DNA from: Acidobacteriota bacterium
Lineage (GTDB): Bacteria; Acidobacteriota; Thermoanaerobaculia; UBA5066
Direction of reading: 5' to 3'
Assembly (NCBI GenBank): GCA_016716715.1
Contig: JADJVE010000019.1
Span: forward strand, 186,001-250,000
Length of the DNA: 64,000 nt
The position numbers and the translations under genes were made by a program. The notes below the pieces were generated by a model that did no database searches, had not been told where the DNA came from, and saw only the letters and a program-made list of their open reading frames with translations. Of the stretch, positions 7,858 through 16,724 are shown piece after piece. How positions within the stretch are numbered: the stretch's first letter is position 1; each line of letters starts with the position of its first letter.

Positions 7858-8862
7858 ATGCTCGAAGTTCAGGGACTTTCAAAATCGTTTTACGGGACGC
7901 CCGCCGTCGAGGACGTGAGCTTCCGCGTCGAGACGGGCGAGATCCTCGGTTTCCTCGGCCCGAACGGCGCCGGGAAGACGACCACGATGCGCATGATCAC
8001 GGGCTTCCTGCCGCCCACGGCGGGGCGCGTGCTCCTCGCGGACGTGGACGTCACGGAGAAGCCGCTCGAGGCCAAGCGCGAGCTCGGCTATCTGCCGGAA
8101 ACGCTCGCGCTGTACCCGGAGATGCGCGTGAGGGAGTACGTCGCGTTCCGCGCCGCGCTCTGCGGCGTGCCGTCCGCCCGGCGGAAGGCGCGCGTGGACG
8201 AGGCGATCCAGAAGTGCTTCGTGGACGACGTCGCGTCGAAACCCATCGGCAACCTCTCGAAGGGCTACCGGCAGCGCGTCGGACTCGCGGGCGCGCTCGT
8301 CCACGGGCCGAAGGTCCTCGTCCTCGACGAGCCCACCGTCGGCCTCGACCCGCGGCAGATCGTCAAGGTGCGCGACCTGATCCGCGACCTGAGGAAGGAC
8401 CACACGATCCTCCTGTCGACGCACATCCTTCCCGAGGTCGAGGTCCTCTGCGACCGCGTCCTCATCATCGACCGCGGACGGATCGTCGCCGCCGGCACGC
8501 CCGACACGCTCCGCCACGACCTGTCGCAGGCGCCGGCCGTCACGCTCGTGCTCAAGGGCGAGGTTTCCGAGGCCGACGCGGTCCTGCGCCAGCTCCCGGG
8601 CGTCACGCGCGCGGCGCGCATCGGCGCGGGCGGCGAGACGCGCGTCTCGCTCGCGGGCGCCCCGGGTTCCGACCTGCGCGAGAGCGTCTTCCGCGAGGTC
8701 CTGACGCGCGGCTGGACGCTTCTCGAGCTCACGCCGCGCCAGGCTTCGCTCGAGGACGTCTTCGTGCGCCTCGTGTCGCGCGACAACACCGAGGAAGACA
8801 CGCTGCCGGGAGTCGATTCGAGCAACGACACGCCGGCCCTCGGAACGGAGGCCCCCCAGTGA
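7858..8862 (+). CDS. ABC transporter ATP-binding protein (GldA-like)
   Basis: A 334-residue ABC ATPase with Walker A GPNGAGKT (residues 34-41), signature LSKGYRQR (about 133-140), Walker B VLVLDEPTVGLDP (about 150-162) and switch His in LLSTHILPE. A C-terminal domain of about 100 residues is typical of the Nat/Gld/multidrug ATPase group. The start is the ATG at 7858; the open frame upstream is antisense shadow of the AsnB-like gene. It overlaps the permease gene by 4 bp (GTGA). Together with the next three genes it forms a Gld-type ABC system. In Bacteroidetes that system supports gliding; elsewhere the cargo is unknown. Confidence 0.88.
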   Translation: MLEVQGLSKSFYGTPAVEDVSFRVETGEILGFLGPNGAGKTTTMRMITGFLPPTAGRVLLADVDVTEKPLEAKRELGYLPETLALYPEMRVREYVAFRAALCGVPSARRKARVDEAIQKCFVDDVASKPIGNLSKGYRQRVGLAGALVHGPKVLVLDEPTVGLDPRQIVKVRDLIRDLRKDHTILLSTHILPEVEVLCDRVLIIDRGRIVAAGTPDTLRHDLSQAPAVTLVLKGEVSEADAVLRQLPGVTRAARIGAGGETRVSLAGAPGSDLRESVFREVLTRGWTLLELTPRQASLEDVFVRLVSRDNTEEDTLPGVDSSNDTPALGTEAPQ

Positions 8863-9605
8863 GCGCGCTCAAGGCGTTCTTCGCGATCGTGAAGCGGGAG
8901 TTCTTCTCCTACTTCGTCTCGCCCCTCGCCTACGTCGTGCTGACGGCGTTCCTGCTCATCCAGGGCTACACGTTCTACCTGATCGTCCTCGCCCTGAACC
9001 AGCCGGAAACGCCGCGGACGGCGCTCATGTCGCTCTTCTTCACGAGCGTCTTTTACTGGATCTTCATGATGCTGATCTCGTCCGTCATCGCGATGCGCCT
9101 CCTCTCCGAGGAGCGCAAGACGGGCTCGATCGAAGCGCTTCTGACCGCGCCCGTCTCCGAGGCGACCGTCGTCGCCGGCAAGTTCGCGGCCGGCTGGTGC
9201 TTCTTCCTCTTCCTGTGGCTCCCGACGGTCCTCTACCCGGTCCTCCTCTCGCGGTTCGGGACGCTCGACTGGGGCCCGATCGCGTCCGGCTATCTCGGGA
9301 TCGCGCTCGTCGGCGCGCTGTTCATCTCCGCGGGCACGTTCGCGTCGGCCCTGACGAAGAACCAGATCGTCGCGGCGATCGTCGGGTTCGTCTTCATCCT
9401 CGGCGTCTTCATCGTCGGCGTCTTCCGGGACTTCGTCATGGACCCGGCCTGGCGCGACGCCCTGTCGTACCTGAACCTCCTCGAGCACATGGACGACTTC
9501 TCGCGCGGGATCGTCGACACCCGCCGCCTTCTCTACGTCGCCTCGACCGTCTTCTTCTTCCTTTTCCTCTCGACGCGCGCCCTCGAAGCGAACAAGGGGC
9601 GCTGA
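8859..9605 (+). CDS. ABC-2 type permease (GldF-like)
   Basis: A 248-residue multi-spanning protein with about six hydrophobic segments. It starts SALKAFFAIVKREFFSYFVSP, a layout typical of ABC-2 permeases in which a short cytoplasmic helix precedes the first membrane span. The LLSEERKTGSIEALLTAPVS motif after the second span is characteristic of the GldF/NosY-type family. The GTG at 8859 overlaps the ATPase stop, and its own stop is 1 bp before the next ATG. It is the membrane partner of the preceding ATPase. The substrate is unknown. Confidence 0.85.
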   Translation: MSALKAFFAIVKREFFSYFVSPLAYVVLTAFLLIQGYTFYLIVLALNQPETPRTALMSLFFTSVFYWIFMMLISSVIAMRLLSEERKTGSIEALLTAPVSEATVVAGKFAAGWCFFLFLWLPTVLYPVLLSRFGTLDWGPIASGYLGIALVGALFISAGTFASALTKNQIVAAIVGFVFILGVFIVGVFRDFVMDPAWRDALSYLNLLEHMDDFSRGIVDTRRLLYVASTVFFFLFLSTRALEANKGR

Positions 9606-9606
9606 C

Positions 9607-11085
9607 ATGACGACCGTGACGCCCTCCACCCGCAACACGTTCCGCGCGACGCTCGCGCTCTCCGTCGTCCTCGGGCTCGGGATCCTCGTCCTGGTGAATT
9701 ACATCGGCTCGCGCCGCTACGCGCGCTTCGACTGGACGACGAGCGGGCTCTATTCCCTCTCGGAGAAGACGCGCAACGTCCTCAGGGACCTCAAGACGCC
9801 CGTCCAGGTCACGGTCTTCATGACGCCCGGGACGCCGCTCTACCCGGAGGTCGACGAGCTCCTCAAGCGCTACAAGGCCGCCGCGCCGATGCTCACGGTC
9901 GAGACGCTCGACCCGACGCGCAATCTCGTGCGGGCCAAGCAGCTCGTCGACGAATTCGGCGTCAAGAGCAGCACGGTCGTCTTCCGATCCGGAGACCGGA
10001 AGAAGTACGTCTCGGGGGAGCAGCTCGCCGAGCTGGACTACTCGCGCGCCCGGATGGGCGGAGAGCCCGGGATCAAGGCGTTCAAGGGCGAGCAGGAATT
10101 CACGTCCGCGATCCTCGCCGTCACGCAGCAGAAGACCCCGAAGGTCGTCTTCACGACGGGCCACGGCGAGCGGCGCTTCGACTCGCCGCGCGCCAAGGAC
10201 GGATTCTCCGAGGCCGCCGAGTCCCTCAAGAACGACAACTGCACCGTGGAGGAGTGGGCGTCGCTGGGCGCCGCCGACGTCCCCGCGGGCACGGACCTCG
10301 TGGTCGTCGCGGGGCCGCGCACCGCGTTCACCGAGCCCGAGCGAGCCGCGCTCAAGCGGTACCTCGACGCCGGCGGGCGCGCGCTTTTCATGCTGGACGT
10401 CGAGCTGACGCCCGGGAGCCCGGCCCTCTCCGACTTCGGCCTCAACCCGCTCCTCGGCACGATGGGCCTGACGCTCGACGGCGACGTCGTTCTCGACCCG
10501 AAGAACGCGCTCCCTCTCATGGGGCCCGAGACGGTGTTCGCGAAGTCGTTCCGCCCGCACCCCGTGACGCGGCTCCTGACCGGCTCGGCCGTCGTCTTTC
10601 CGCTCGCGCGCTCCGTGAGCGTGGCCGCGGCGCCCGCTCCCGGCTGGACGGCGACGCCGCTCGTCGAGACGTCCGCCGACGGCTGGGGCGAGACGGACAT
10701 TCGGGAGCTCCAGAAGACGGGCCGGCCCGCGAAGGACGAGAAGGACGTGAAGGGGCCCGTGTGCCTCGTCGCGGCCGCCGAGTCGTCCGGCGCGGCGGCC
10801 GGGCAGGAAACGAAGAGGCGCGCCCGTGTCGTCGTCTTCGGGGATTCGGACTGGGTTTCGAACGGCGGCATCGCGAACGCCGCGAACCGCCTTCTCCTGA
10901 CGTCGGCCGCGAACTGGGCGCTCGAGCGCGAGGCGCTCGTGGCGATCCCGCCGAAGAACGCCGACCAGGTCGCCGTCACCCTCTCGAAACGGGACGTCGG
11001 GCTCATCGCCTTCTTCGTCCTTCTCCTCCTGCCCGCGGCCGCGGTCGGGCTGGGTCTCGCGATCTGGGTGCGGAGGCGCCGCTAG
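9607..11085 (+). CDS. GldG-like ABC auxiliary membrane protein
   Basis: A 492-residue protein with one membrane anchor near the N-terminus (residues about 12-33, ALSVVLGLGILVLVNYIGSR), a large extracytoplasmic domain and a C-terminal membrane helix (about 463-485) ending in WVRRRR. The segment SLSEKTRNVLRDLKTPVQVTVF and the later VVFTTGHGERRF are typical of the uncharacterised ABC auxiliary component (GldG, ABC_transp_aux). It follows the permease by 1 bp and precedes the DUF4340 gene by 4 bp, so all four genes are surely co-transcribed. The role is presumed to be assembly or substrate handling at the outer face. Confidence 0.83.
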   Translation: MTTVTPSTRNTFRATLALSVVLGLGILVLVNYIGSRRYARFDWTTSGLYSLSEKTRNVLRDLKTPVQVTVFMTPGTPLYPEVDELLKRYKAAAPMLTVETLDPTRNLVRAKQLVDEFGVKSSTVVFRSGDRKKYVSGEQLAELDYSRARMGGEPGIKAFKGEQEFTSAILAVTQQKTPKVVFTTGHGERRFDSPRAKDGFSEAAESLKNDNCTVEEWASLGAADVPAGTDLVVVAGPRTAFTEPERAALKRYLDAGGRALFMLDVELTPGSPALSDFGLNPLLGTMGLTLDGDVVLDPKNALPLMGPETVFAKSFRPHPVTRLLTGSAVVFPLARSVSVAAAPAPGWTATPLVETSADGWGETDIRELQKTGRPAKDEKDVKGPVCLVAAAESSGAAAGQETKRRARVVVFGDSDWVSNGGIANAANRLLLTSAANWALEREALVAIPPKNADQVAVTLSKRDVGLIAFFVLLLLPAAAVGLGLAIWVRRRR

Positions 11086-11089
11086 TCCC

Positions 11090-12535
11090 ATGTCGACGCG
11101 GAAACTGCTCGTCCTGACCGGGATCTTCGTCGCTCTGCTCGCGTTCGTCGTCTTCTTCGAGAGCAAGCAGCCGACGTCCACCGAGCGCGCAAAGGCGGCG
11201 AAGCGCCTCGCGGACTTCAAGGCCGAGGACGTCGTCTCCGTGACGCTCGAGCGGCCGGACCTCCCGAAGGTGGAGCTCGTGCGAAAGGAGAAGGGGCGCT
11301 GGACGGTCGCGAACGCCCCGGCGTCCCCGGCGGACGGGTTCGGCGCCGACGCCCTCGTCTCGGACCTGGGCCGGCTCGAGGTCGTCGGCGAGACGCGCAC
11401 GGCGTTCGACCCGAAGGAGCTGGGCCTCGACGCCCCGAAGGCCAAGGCGACGCTCGTGTTCCTCGACAAGTCGACGAAGGTCTTCTCCTTCGGCGCCCCG
11501 ATTCCGGGCACCGACGCCGTGGCCGCCGCGGCCGGGCCCGTCTTCGGCGCGGTGAAGCAGGCGCCGCTGGCGGCCCTCACGAAGCCGGTGGACGAGTACC
11601 GCAGCAAGCAGCTCTTCGACGTCGCCGTCGGCGACGTCACGCGCGTGAGCGTGACGCGTGGCCCGAACACGGTCGTCGTGGCGCGCAGCGCGAAGGCGGC
11701 TTCGGGCGCGCCGGGCGCGTGGCGGCTCGAGAAACCGGTCGCGGACCTCGCCTCCGACTCGTTCGTCGATCGCCTCCTCGGCGACCTCGCGGGCGCACGG
11801 GTGCTGGAGTTTCCGTCGCTCGCCGACGCGGACCTCCCGCGCGTGGGCCTCGCTCCGGCCGTCGCGACCGTGGTGCTCGAGAAGGGGGCCGAGAAAGTGG
11901 CGACGATCGGCTTCGGCGCCGAGAAGGCCGAGGGGTCGGGCGGAAGGATGTACGCGAAGGTCGGCTCCCTCGCCGTCGTGATCGACGACCGGGTCCGCGA
12001 GGACCTCGACAAGGAGCTCTCGGCCTACCGCGAGAGCCGCGTGGCGCCCGTGGACACGTTCACGCTCCGGAAGGTCGCGTTCTCCGCCGACGATCTGCGC
12101 GCGGGGGCCGACAGGGTCGACGGGGCGTGGCGATCGGCGGGCAAACCCGTGACGGCGCTCCACGCCGAGGGCCTTGCGGCCGTGCTCGGCCGGGCCGAGG
12201 GCCGCGGCTTCGTGCCGGCAAAACCGGGGAAGCCCGCGCCCGAGAAGGCGCTCGCGACGGTCGACCTCGCGGGAGAGGCGGAAGGCACGGCGCGGACCGC
12301 GACGTTCTTCGCGGCGCCCGCCGGATCGGCCGCGGGCCTCGTGGCCGTCCATGTGACCGGCCGCCCGGAGCGCATTCTCGTCGAGAAGACCGTGCTCGAG
12401 GAGATCCGCCGCGAGGCGGCCGCGCTGAGGGACGAAGCCGAAGGGAAGTCGAAGGAAACGAAGAAGGTGCGGGCGCCAGCGCCCGAGCCGACCGCGGCCC
12501 CAGGCGGGCTCGTGCGGCCCCCGCCCGTCCGGTAG
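11090..12535 (+). CDS. DUF4340 domain protein, membrane-anchored
   Basis: A 481-residue protein with one N-terminal membrane anchor (about residues 4-22, LLVLTGIFVALLAFVVFFE) and repeated beta-rich units of the DUF4340 type. In each, a weak VVSVTLERPD or VTRVSVTRGP strand pair is followed by WTV or WRLEKPV. DUF4340 proteins commonly follow GldG-like genes. A Lys/Glu/Pro-rich tail closes the protein. It ends 3 bp before the end of the convergent pentapeptide gene, leaving no room for a separate terminator. The function is unknown. Confidence 0.8.
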   Translation: MSTRKLLVLTGIFVALLAFVVFFESKQPTSTERAKAAKRLADFKAEDVVSVTLERPDLPKVELVRKEKGRWTVANAPASPADGFGADALVSDLGRLEVVGETRTAFDPKELGLDAPKAKATLVFLDKSTKVFSFGAPIPGTDAVAAAAGPVFGAVKQAPLAALTKPVDEYRSKQLFDVAVGDVTRVSVTRGPNTVVVARSAKAASGAPGAWRLEKPVADLASDSFVDRLLGDLAGARVLEFPSLADADLPRVGLAPAVATVVLEKGAEKVATIGFGAEKAEGSGGRMYAKVGSLAVVIDDRVREDLDKELSAYRESRVAPVDTFTLRKVAFSADDLRAGADRVDGAWRSAGKPVTALHAEGLAAVLGRAEGRGFVPAKPGKPAPEKALATVDLAGEAEGTARTATFFAAPAGSAAGLVAVHVTGRPERILVEKTVLEEIRREAAALRDEAEGKSKETKKVRAPAPEPTAAPGGLVRPPPVR

Positions 12536-12538
12536 CGG

Positions 12539-14062
12539 TCAGCCCTTCTTCGGCGTGCCGGGCGACGACCGCGTGCCCGTCATCGTCATGCTGGCGGACG
12601 ACTTCGACGCGCTGCCGCCGTCTTCGCGGCGGTACCCCATGGCCTTGGCCCGTTCGTCCGCCGCCTTCTCGAGCGAGGCGAGGCGCTGCAGCCGTTCGGT
12701 TTCCTTGGCTTTCTCCATCTGCTCGGTCTTCTTCTTCGCCGAGCCGAGCAGCGAGCTCGCCGCGAGGACGAACTTGAGGTGGAGCTGGCCCGTGAACTTC
12801 GCGTTCTCGCCGAAGGCGCCGACGAACGAGGAGCCGCCGAGGCGCGCCTCGGTGAAGTCGGCGCCTCCGATGTTGGCCTGCTTGAACTGGGCGCCGTCGA
12901 GCTTGGCGCCGACGAGCTGGGCGAAGCGGAGGTCGCTCGCGGAGAAGTCGGCGTTCTCGGCCTCGATGCCGAACAGGTTCGCGCCCGACAGGTTGGCGCC
13001 GACGGCGTTCGCTTCCGAGAGGCGCCCCCTCTTCAGGTTCGCCTTCCGGAGGTTCGCGCGCGCGACCTTCGCTTTCGGGAGGATGCAGCCCTCGAGGTTC
13101 GCTTCCTGGAGGTCCGCCCCGGAAAGGTCCGCCTCGGTGAAGTTCGAGCCCCGCAGGTTCGCCCGGGCCCCGAGAGCCTCGATGAGCCGCGCTCCCGTGA
13201 AGTTCACGAGCTTCATCCGCGGGGCGCGGAGGTCCATCTTGTCGAGGAAGGCGCCCGTCAGGTCGGTCTCCTCCATCTGCGCGTTCACGAACAACGCGTT
13301 CCTCATGTCCGCACGGTGGGCGCTCGTCTTGCGCATGACGGCGTCGGTGAAGTTCGAGGCCTGGAGCACCGAGCGCTCGAAGTCGGCCTCGGAGACGTCC
13401 GCCCCGGTGAAATCGGTCCCCGAGAGGTCGGAGCCGCGGAAGACCGTCCGCTGGAGTTTCGCGCCCTTGAAGGACGTGCCCGTGAGCCTCGCGTCGCGGA
13501 AAAACGCGAGCGTGAGGTTCGCCTTGTCGAAGTTGCCCTTCCGGTACGTGACGCCGTCGAAGACCGCCTGCGTGAGGTCGCAGCCCTCGAAGACGCACCG
13601 GTCGATGCCGGCGCCGCGGAAGTTCGCGTAGAGAAGGCGGCCGTAGGAGAAATCCGTCGCCGTGAAGTCCGTGCCGTCGAGCTTGGCGCCCGTGAAGTCC
13701 GCCGCTTTCATGACGGCCTCGCGGACGGTGGCGCTGCGGAGCGTCGTGTTCCGGAAGATGGCCCCGACGAAGGAGACCCGGTCGAGAAGAAGGTAGTCGA
13801 GGTCCGTGTCGGAAAGGTCGGCGCGGTCCAGCTTCGACCCGTTGAACGAGGCGCCTGTCACGTGGACGCGCATGAGGTTGGCGCCCTCGAGATTGCACCC
13901 GTCCAGGCGCGATCGCGACAGGTCGGCGCCCGAGAGGTTCTTCCCGGAGAGGTCGACTCCGGAGAGGCGCATGTCCGTGAAATCAGGGGTGAAGGAGGGG
14001 CGTGCGGCACGCCACTCGTTCCATTCCGGCGTCTGCAGCAGCTCGAGGTGTTCGGGATTCAC
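12539..14062 (-). CDS. Large pentapeptide-repeat protein with C-terminal coiled coil
   Basis: A 507-residue protein made almost wholly of A(D/N)LXX pentapeptide repeats from about residue 30 to 430, such as ADLSGADLQEANLEG. These should form a long right-handed quadrilateral beta-helix. It ends in a charged helical stretch (AKKKTEQMEKAKETERLQRL) and a Ser/Lys-rich tail. There is no signal peptide, so it is cytoplasmic. The start is taken as GTG 14062 (MNPEHLELLQTPEWNEWRA); upstream frame is antisense shadow of the AAA gene. The 36-bp gap to the divergent AAA gene suggests a functional link. The function is unknown; DNA mimicry, as in Qnr/MfpA, is only one possibility. Confidence 0.85.
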   Translation of the reverse strand: MNPEHLELLQTPEWNEWRAARPSFTPDFTDMRLSGVDLSGKNLSGADLSRSRLDGCNLEGANLMRVHVTGASFNGSKLDRADLSDTDLDYLLLDRVSFVGAIFRNTTLRSATVREAVMKAADFTGAKLDGTDFTATDFSYGRLLYANFRGAGIDRCVFEGCDLTQAVFDGVTYRKGNFDKANLTLAFFRDARLTGTSFKGAKLQRTVFRGSDLSGTDFTGADVSEADFERSVLQASNFTDAVMRKTSAHRADMRNALFVNAQMEETDLTGAFLDKMDLRAPRMKLVNFTGARLIEALGARANLRGSNFTEADLSGADLQEANLEGCILPKAKVARANLRKANLKRGRLSEANAVGANLSGANLFGIEAENADFSASDLRFAQLVGAKLDGAQFKQANIGGADFTEARLGGSSFVGAFGENAKFTGQLHLKFVLAASSLLGSAKKKTEQMEKAKETERLQRLASLEKAADERAKAMGYRREDGGSASKSSASMTMTGTRSSPGTPKKG

Positions 14063-14083
14063 GCACCGTAGTCTATCGAAGCC

Positions 14084-14092
14084 TGCTAGATT
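14084..14092 (+). promoter_or_regulatory. Extended -10 promoter box for the AAA+ gene
   Basis: TGCTAGATT ends 6 bp before the ATG at 14099. There is no Shine-Dalgarno sequence, and the spacing places transcription start at the start codon. Confidence 0.5.
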
Positions 14093-14098
14093 TGCTCC

Positions 14099-15586
14099 AT
14101 GGCCGAAACACCGGTCCGGGGTCCGGAGCGTCTGAGACGCGCGCTCCTCGGCGGATATCCGCTCCTGTACGTCGTTTCGTGGGAAGAGCAGCGCGTCGAG
14201 CGCGCCGTCCAGGCGCTCGCCCAGAAGTTCTACGAGAAGCCCGTGCCTTACTCGGTGTGGACCTGCGTGGACGGCCTCGTGAGCGGCTCCGAGCGGCGGC
14301 CCGACACGGCGGACCCCATCAAGGCCCTCGACGCGATCCTCGCGGACCCCAGTCCCGGGTTCATCCTCATGAAGGACCTCACGGCCCACCTCGTCCGTCC
14401 CGAGGTCATCCGCCGGCTCCGGGACGCCTACCGGGCGCTCCGGGGGCGGGGCCGGTTTCTCATCCTCGTGTCGCCCCGGCTCGTCGTCCCCGACGACCTC
14501 CGCAAGGAGATTTACGTCCTCGACTACGACCTGCCCGACGAGACCGAGATCCTCGTTCTCCTCGGGCAACTCGGAAAGCGCTTCTTCGGCGAGAAGGGCC
14601 TCGCCGAGGCCGACGCGAAGAAGCTCGCCATGGCGCTCAAGGGGCTGACCTCCGACGAGACGGAGCACGTCGTCTCCAAGGTGTTCTCGCGGCGCCAGGT
14701 GTTCGACGACGTCGGGTACTTCGAGGTCCTCGCGGAGAAGGAGCAGGCGACGCGGAAGGACGGCGTCCTCGAGTTCGTGCCGCCGCGCTTCTCCCTCGCC
14801 GACATCGGCGGGCTCGAGAACCTCAAGGAATGGCTCATCAAGCGGAAGAACCTGTTCACGAAGGAAGCGCTCGACGCCGGCATGCCGGTTCCGAAGGGCA
14901 TCCTCATGATGGGGATGTCGGGCTGCGGCAAGTCGCTCTCCGTCAAGGCGATCTCCGCGCTCTGGAACCTCCCGCTGTTCCGCCTCGACATGAACCTCGT
15001 CTTCGGGACCGACAACCCCGAGCAGACTTTCGAGCGCGCGCTCAGGACGGTCGAGTCCCTCTCGCCGGCGCTCCTGTGGATCGACGAGATCGAGATGGCC
15101 ATCACGGGCGGGCGCGAGGCGGGCCAGGGCGACGCCTCGCTCGGGCGCATCTTCTCGACGTTTCTGACCTGGATGCAGGAAAAGCAGGGCCTCGTCTTCG
15201 TCGCGGCGACCGCGAACCGGATCCACCTGCTTCCGGCCGAGGTCATCCGCAAGGGCCGCTTCGACCAGGTCTTCTTCGTCGACCTGCCGAACGAGAACGA
15301 GCGCAAGCAGATCTTCAACGTGCACGTGAAGAAGGTCGGCGGGGACCCCAGCCTCTTCGACGTCGTGTTCCTCGCGAAGGCCACGAAGGGGTTCGTCGGG
15401 TCGGAGATCGAGGCCCTCGTGCAGGCCGCCGCGATCGAGGCCTACAACCAGGGCCGCAAGCTCTCCGAGGACGACCTTTCCAAGATGATCACGGACACGG
15501 TCCCGCTCTCGCGGACCATGGACGAGCAGATCAAGGCGATCAAGAGCTGGGCGCACGACCGGGCGATGCCGGCGTCGAAGGCCTGA
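14099..15586 (+). CDS. Ycf46-like AAA+ ATPase
   Basis: A 495-residue protein. The N-terminal domain (about 1-235) has a degenerate P-loop fold and begins RLRRALLGGYPLLYVVSWEE. The C-terminal AAA module has Walker A GMSGCGKS (272-279), Walker B LLWIDEIE (about 326-333), sensor ATAN and a RKGRFDQVFFVDLP segment carrying the arginine-finger region. This two-part layout is that of the Ycf46 family found in cyanobacteria, plastids and other bacteria, where a link to carbon metabolism has been reported. Here the partner is unknown; the divergent pentapeptide-repeat gene is the nearest candidate. Confidence 0.85.
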   Translation: MAETPVRGPERLRRALLGGYPLLYVVSWEEQRVERAVQALAQKFYEKPVPYSVWTCVDGLVSGSERRPDTADPIKALDAILADPSPGFILMKDLTAHLVRPEVIRRLRDAYRALRGRGRFLILVSPRLVVPDDLRKEIYVLDYDLPDETEILVLLGQLGKRFFGEKGLAEADAKKLAMALKGLTSDETEHVVSKVFSRRQVFDDVGYFEVLAEKEQATRKDGVLEFVPPRFSLADIGGLENLKEWLIKRKNLFTKEALDAGMPVPKGILMMGMSGCGKSLSVKAISALWNLPLFRLDMNLVFGTDNPEQTFERALRTVESLSPALLWIDEIEMAITGGREAGQGDASLGRIFSTFLTWMQEKQGLVFVAATANRIHLLPAEVIRKGRFDQVFFVDLPNENERKQIFNVHVKKVGGDPSLFDVVFLAKATKGFVGSEIEALVQAAAIEAYNQGRKLSEDDLSKMITDTVPLSRTMDEQIKAIKSWAHDRAMPASKA

Positions 15587-15620
15587 CCCAACGAAGAAGA
15601 AGTCCGCGAGGAGAAGTAGC

Positions 15621-15980
15621 TCAGCGCAGCGGCGGGGGCGGGGGAGAGCCCGCCTCCGGCGCCACGACGACGGCCGTCCCGTAGCAGAGCACCTCGGTGA
15701 CGCCCTGCATGACCTCCGTCGCGTCGTAGCGCACGCCGACGACCGCGTTCGCGCCGACGTCCCGGGCGTGCGCGAGCATCATGTCGAAGGCCTCGGTGCG
15801 GGTCTTCTCGCAGAGCTCCGTGAAGAGCGAGATGTTCCCCCCGACGAGCGTCTGGAGCGACCCGCCGATCGTCCCGAAGATCGAGCGCGAGCGCACGGTG
15901 ATCCCGCGCACGACGCCGAGCGTGCGCGCGATGCGGTAGCCGTCGAGCGTGAACGTGGTCGTGGTCATCGGGCTGGTCAT
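15621..15980 (-). CDS. YbjQ family protein (DUF74)
   Basis: A 119-residue protein with the family signature: a beta-strand start (TTTFTLDGYRIARTLGVVRG), a central helix with TRTEAFDMMLAHARDVGANAVVG and a final strand containing VLCYGTAVVV. YbjQ proteins form small pentameric assemblies of unknown role and are sometimes annotated as heavy-metal binding. It is 15 bp downstream of the Lon-N-domain gene in the same direction, so co-transcription is likely. ATG 15980 and ATG 15968 are both possible starts. Confidence 0.85.
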   Translation of the reverse strand: MTSPMTTTTFTLDGYRIARTLGVVRGITVRSRSIFGTIGGSLQTLVGGNISLFTELCEKTRTEAFDMMLAHARDVGANAVVGVRYDATEVMQGVTEVLCYGTAVVVAPEAGSPPPPPLR

Positions 15981-15995
15981 GGCGGCCTCCTCAAG

Positions 15996-16664
15996 TCAGT
16001 TCCAACGGGGGTCTCCTGCCGGACGCCGGAACGGGGAAAGAAAGTCCAGGCGCCGCTGGACGCCCTCGATGTGCGCGAGCGTCCACTCGTAGCGCTCCTC
16101 GAGCCGATCCATCGCGAGGAGCTGATACGCCTCCTCCGGCTCGAGCCCGAGACGTCCGATCGCCTCGTTGACGAGGCCCTCGTCCGAGAGGCGCACGGGA
16201 AGCTCCCGGGCCGCCGCCCGGCCGACTCCGTCCGCGAGGCGCCGCAGGCGGTCCGCGAGCGCTCGCCGGAGGTCCCGCGGTGTCCGGCCGGCGCCGTCGG
16301 CCGGGGGCAGCGGGGCGATCGCGATCGGCGTGATCTCGGCGATGCGGTACGGCGTATCGGTGGGCGGTTCGGAGTCGATCCGGTAACGGAACGCGCCGCG
16401 GAGGAGGATGTTCGAGCGGCCGTCTTCCAGCGGCTCGTGGTGAACGACCTCTCCCGCACAGCCGATGGAATACACGGCGGGGCGCTCACCGGCGCCGGAG
16501 TCGCCGGGCTTGAGAAGCTGCATGCCGATCAGCCGGTCCGAATCGAGCGCGTCCGCCAGCATCCGGCGGTAGCGGGGCTCGAAGACGTGCAGCGGGATCG
16601 TCGTCCCGGGCAGGAGGACGACGTTCGGGAGCGGGAAGAGGCGGACGAGGCGGCGCCCGGACAT
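15996..16664 (-). CDS. Stand-alone Lon substrate-binding (LON N) domain protein
   Basis: A 222-residue protein that begins VRLFPLPNVVLLPGTTIPLHVFEPRYRRML, the hallmark of the Lon N-terminal domain (PF02190). A helical bundle follows, ending in ERYEWTLAHIEGVQRRLDFL. There is no AAA or protease domain, and the length is normal for the separate YcaP/LonN-like family. It may be a substrate adaptor or a regulator, but no partner is visible. It is divergent from the ferredoxin gene with a 60-bp gap and is followed by ybjQ. Confidence 0.85.
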   Translation of the reverse strand: MSGRRLVRLFPLPNVVLLPGTTIPLHVFEPRYRRMLADALDSDRLIGMQLLKPGDSGAGERPAVYSIGCAGEVVHHEPLEDGRSNILLRGAFRYRIDSEPPTDTPYRIAEITPIAIAPLPPADGAGRTPRDLRRALADRLRRLADGVGRAAARELPVRLSDEGLVNEAIGRLGLEPEEAYQLLAMDRLEERYEWTLAHIEGVQRRLDFLSPFRRPAGDPRWN

Positions 16665-16707
16665 GTCGTGAATGATGCATCCGAAGGGGTTCGTCGCGCG
16701 CGGGCCG

Positions 16708-16716
16708 TGCTATCTT
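16708..16716 (+). promoter_or_regulatory. Extended -10 promoter box for ferredoxin
   Basis: TGCTATCTT ends 8 bp before the ATG at 16725. There is no Shine-Dalgarno sequence, so a leaderless or nearly leaderless transcript is expected. Confidence 0.5.
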
Positions 16717-16724
16717 CCGCGCCC

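Noticed and set aside
7858..12535. A gliding-motility system
   Set aside because: The genes are Gld-like, but such ABC sets with DUF4340 occur widely in non-gliding bacteria, and no other gliding gene is present.
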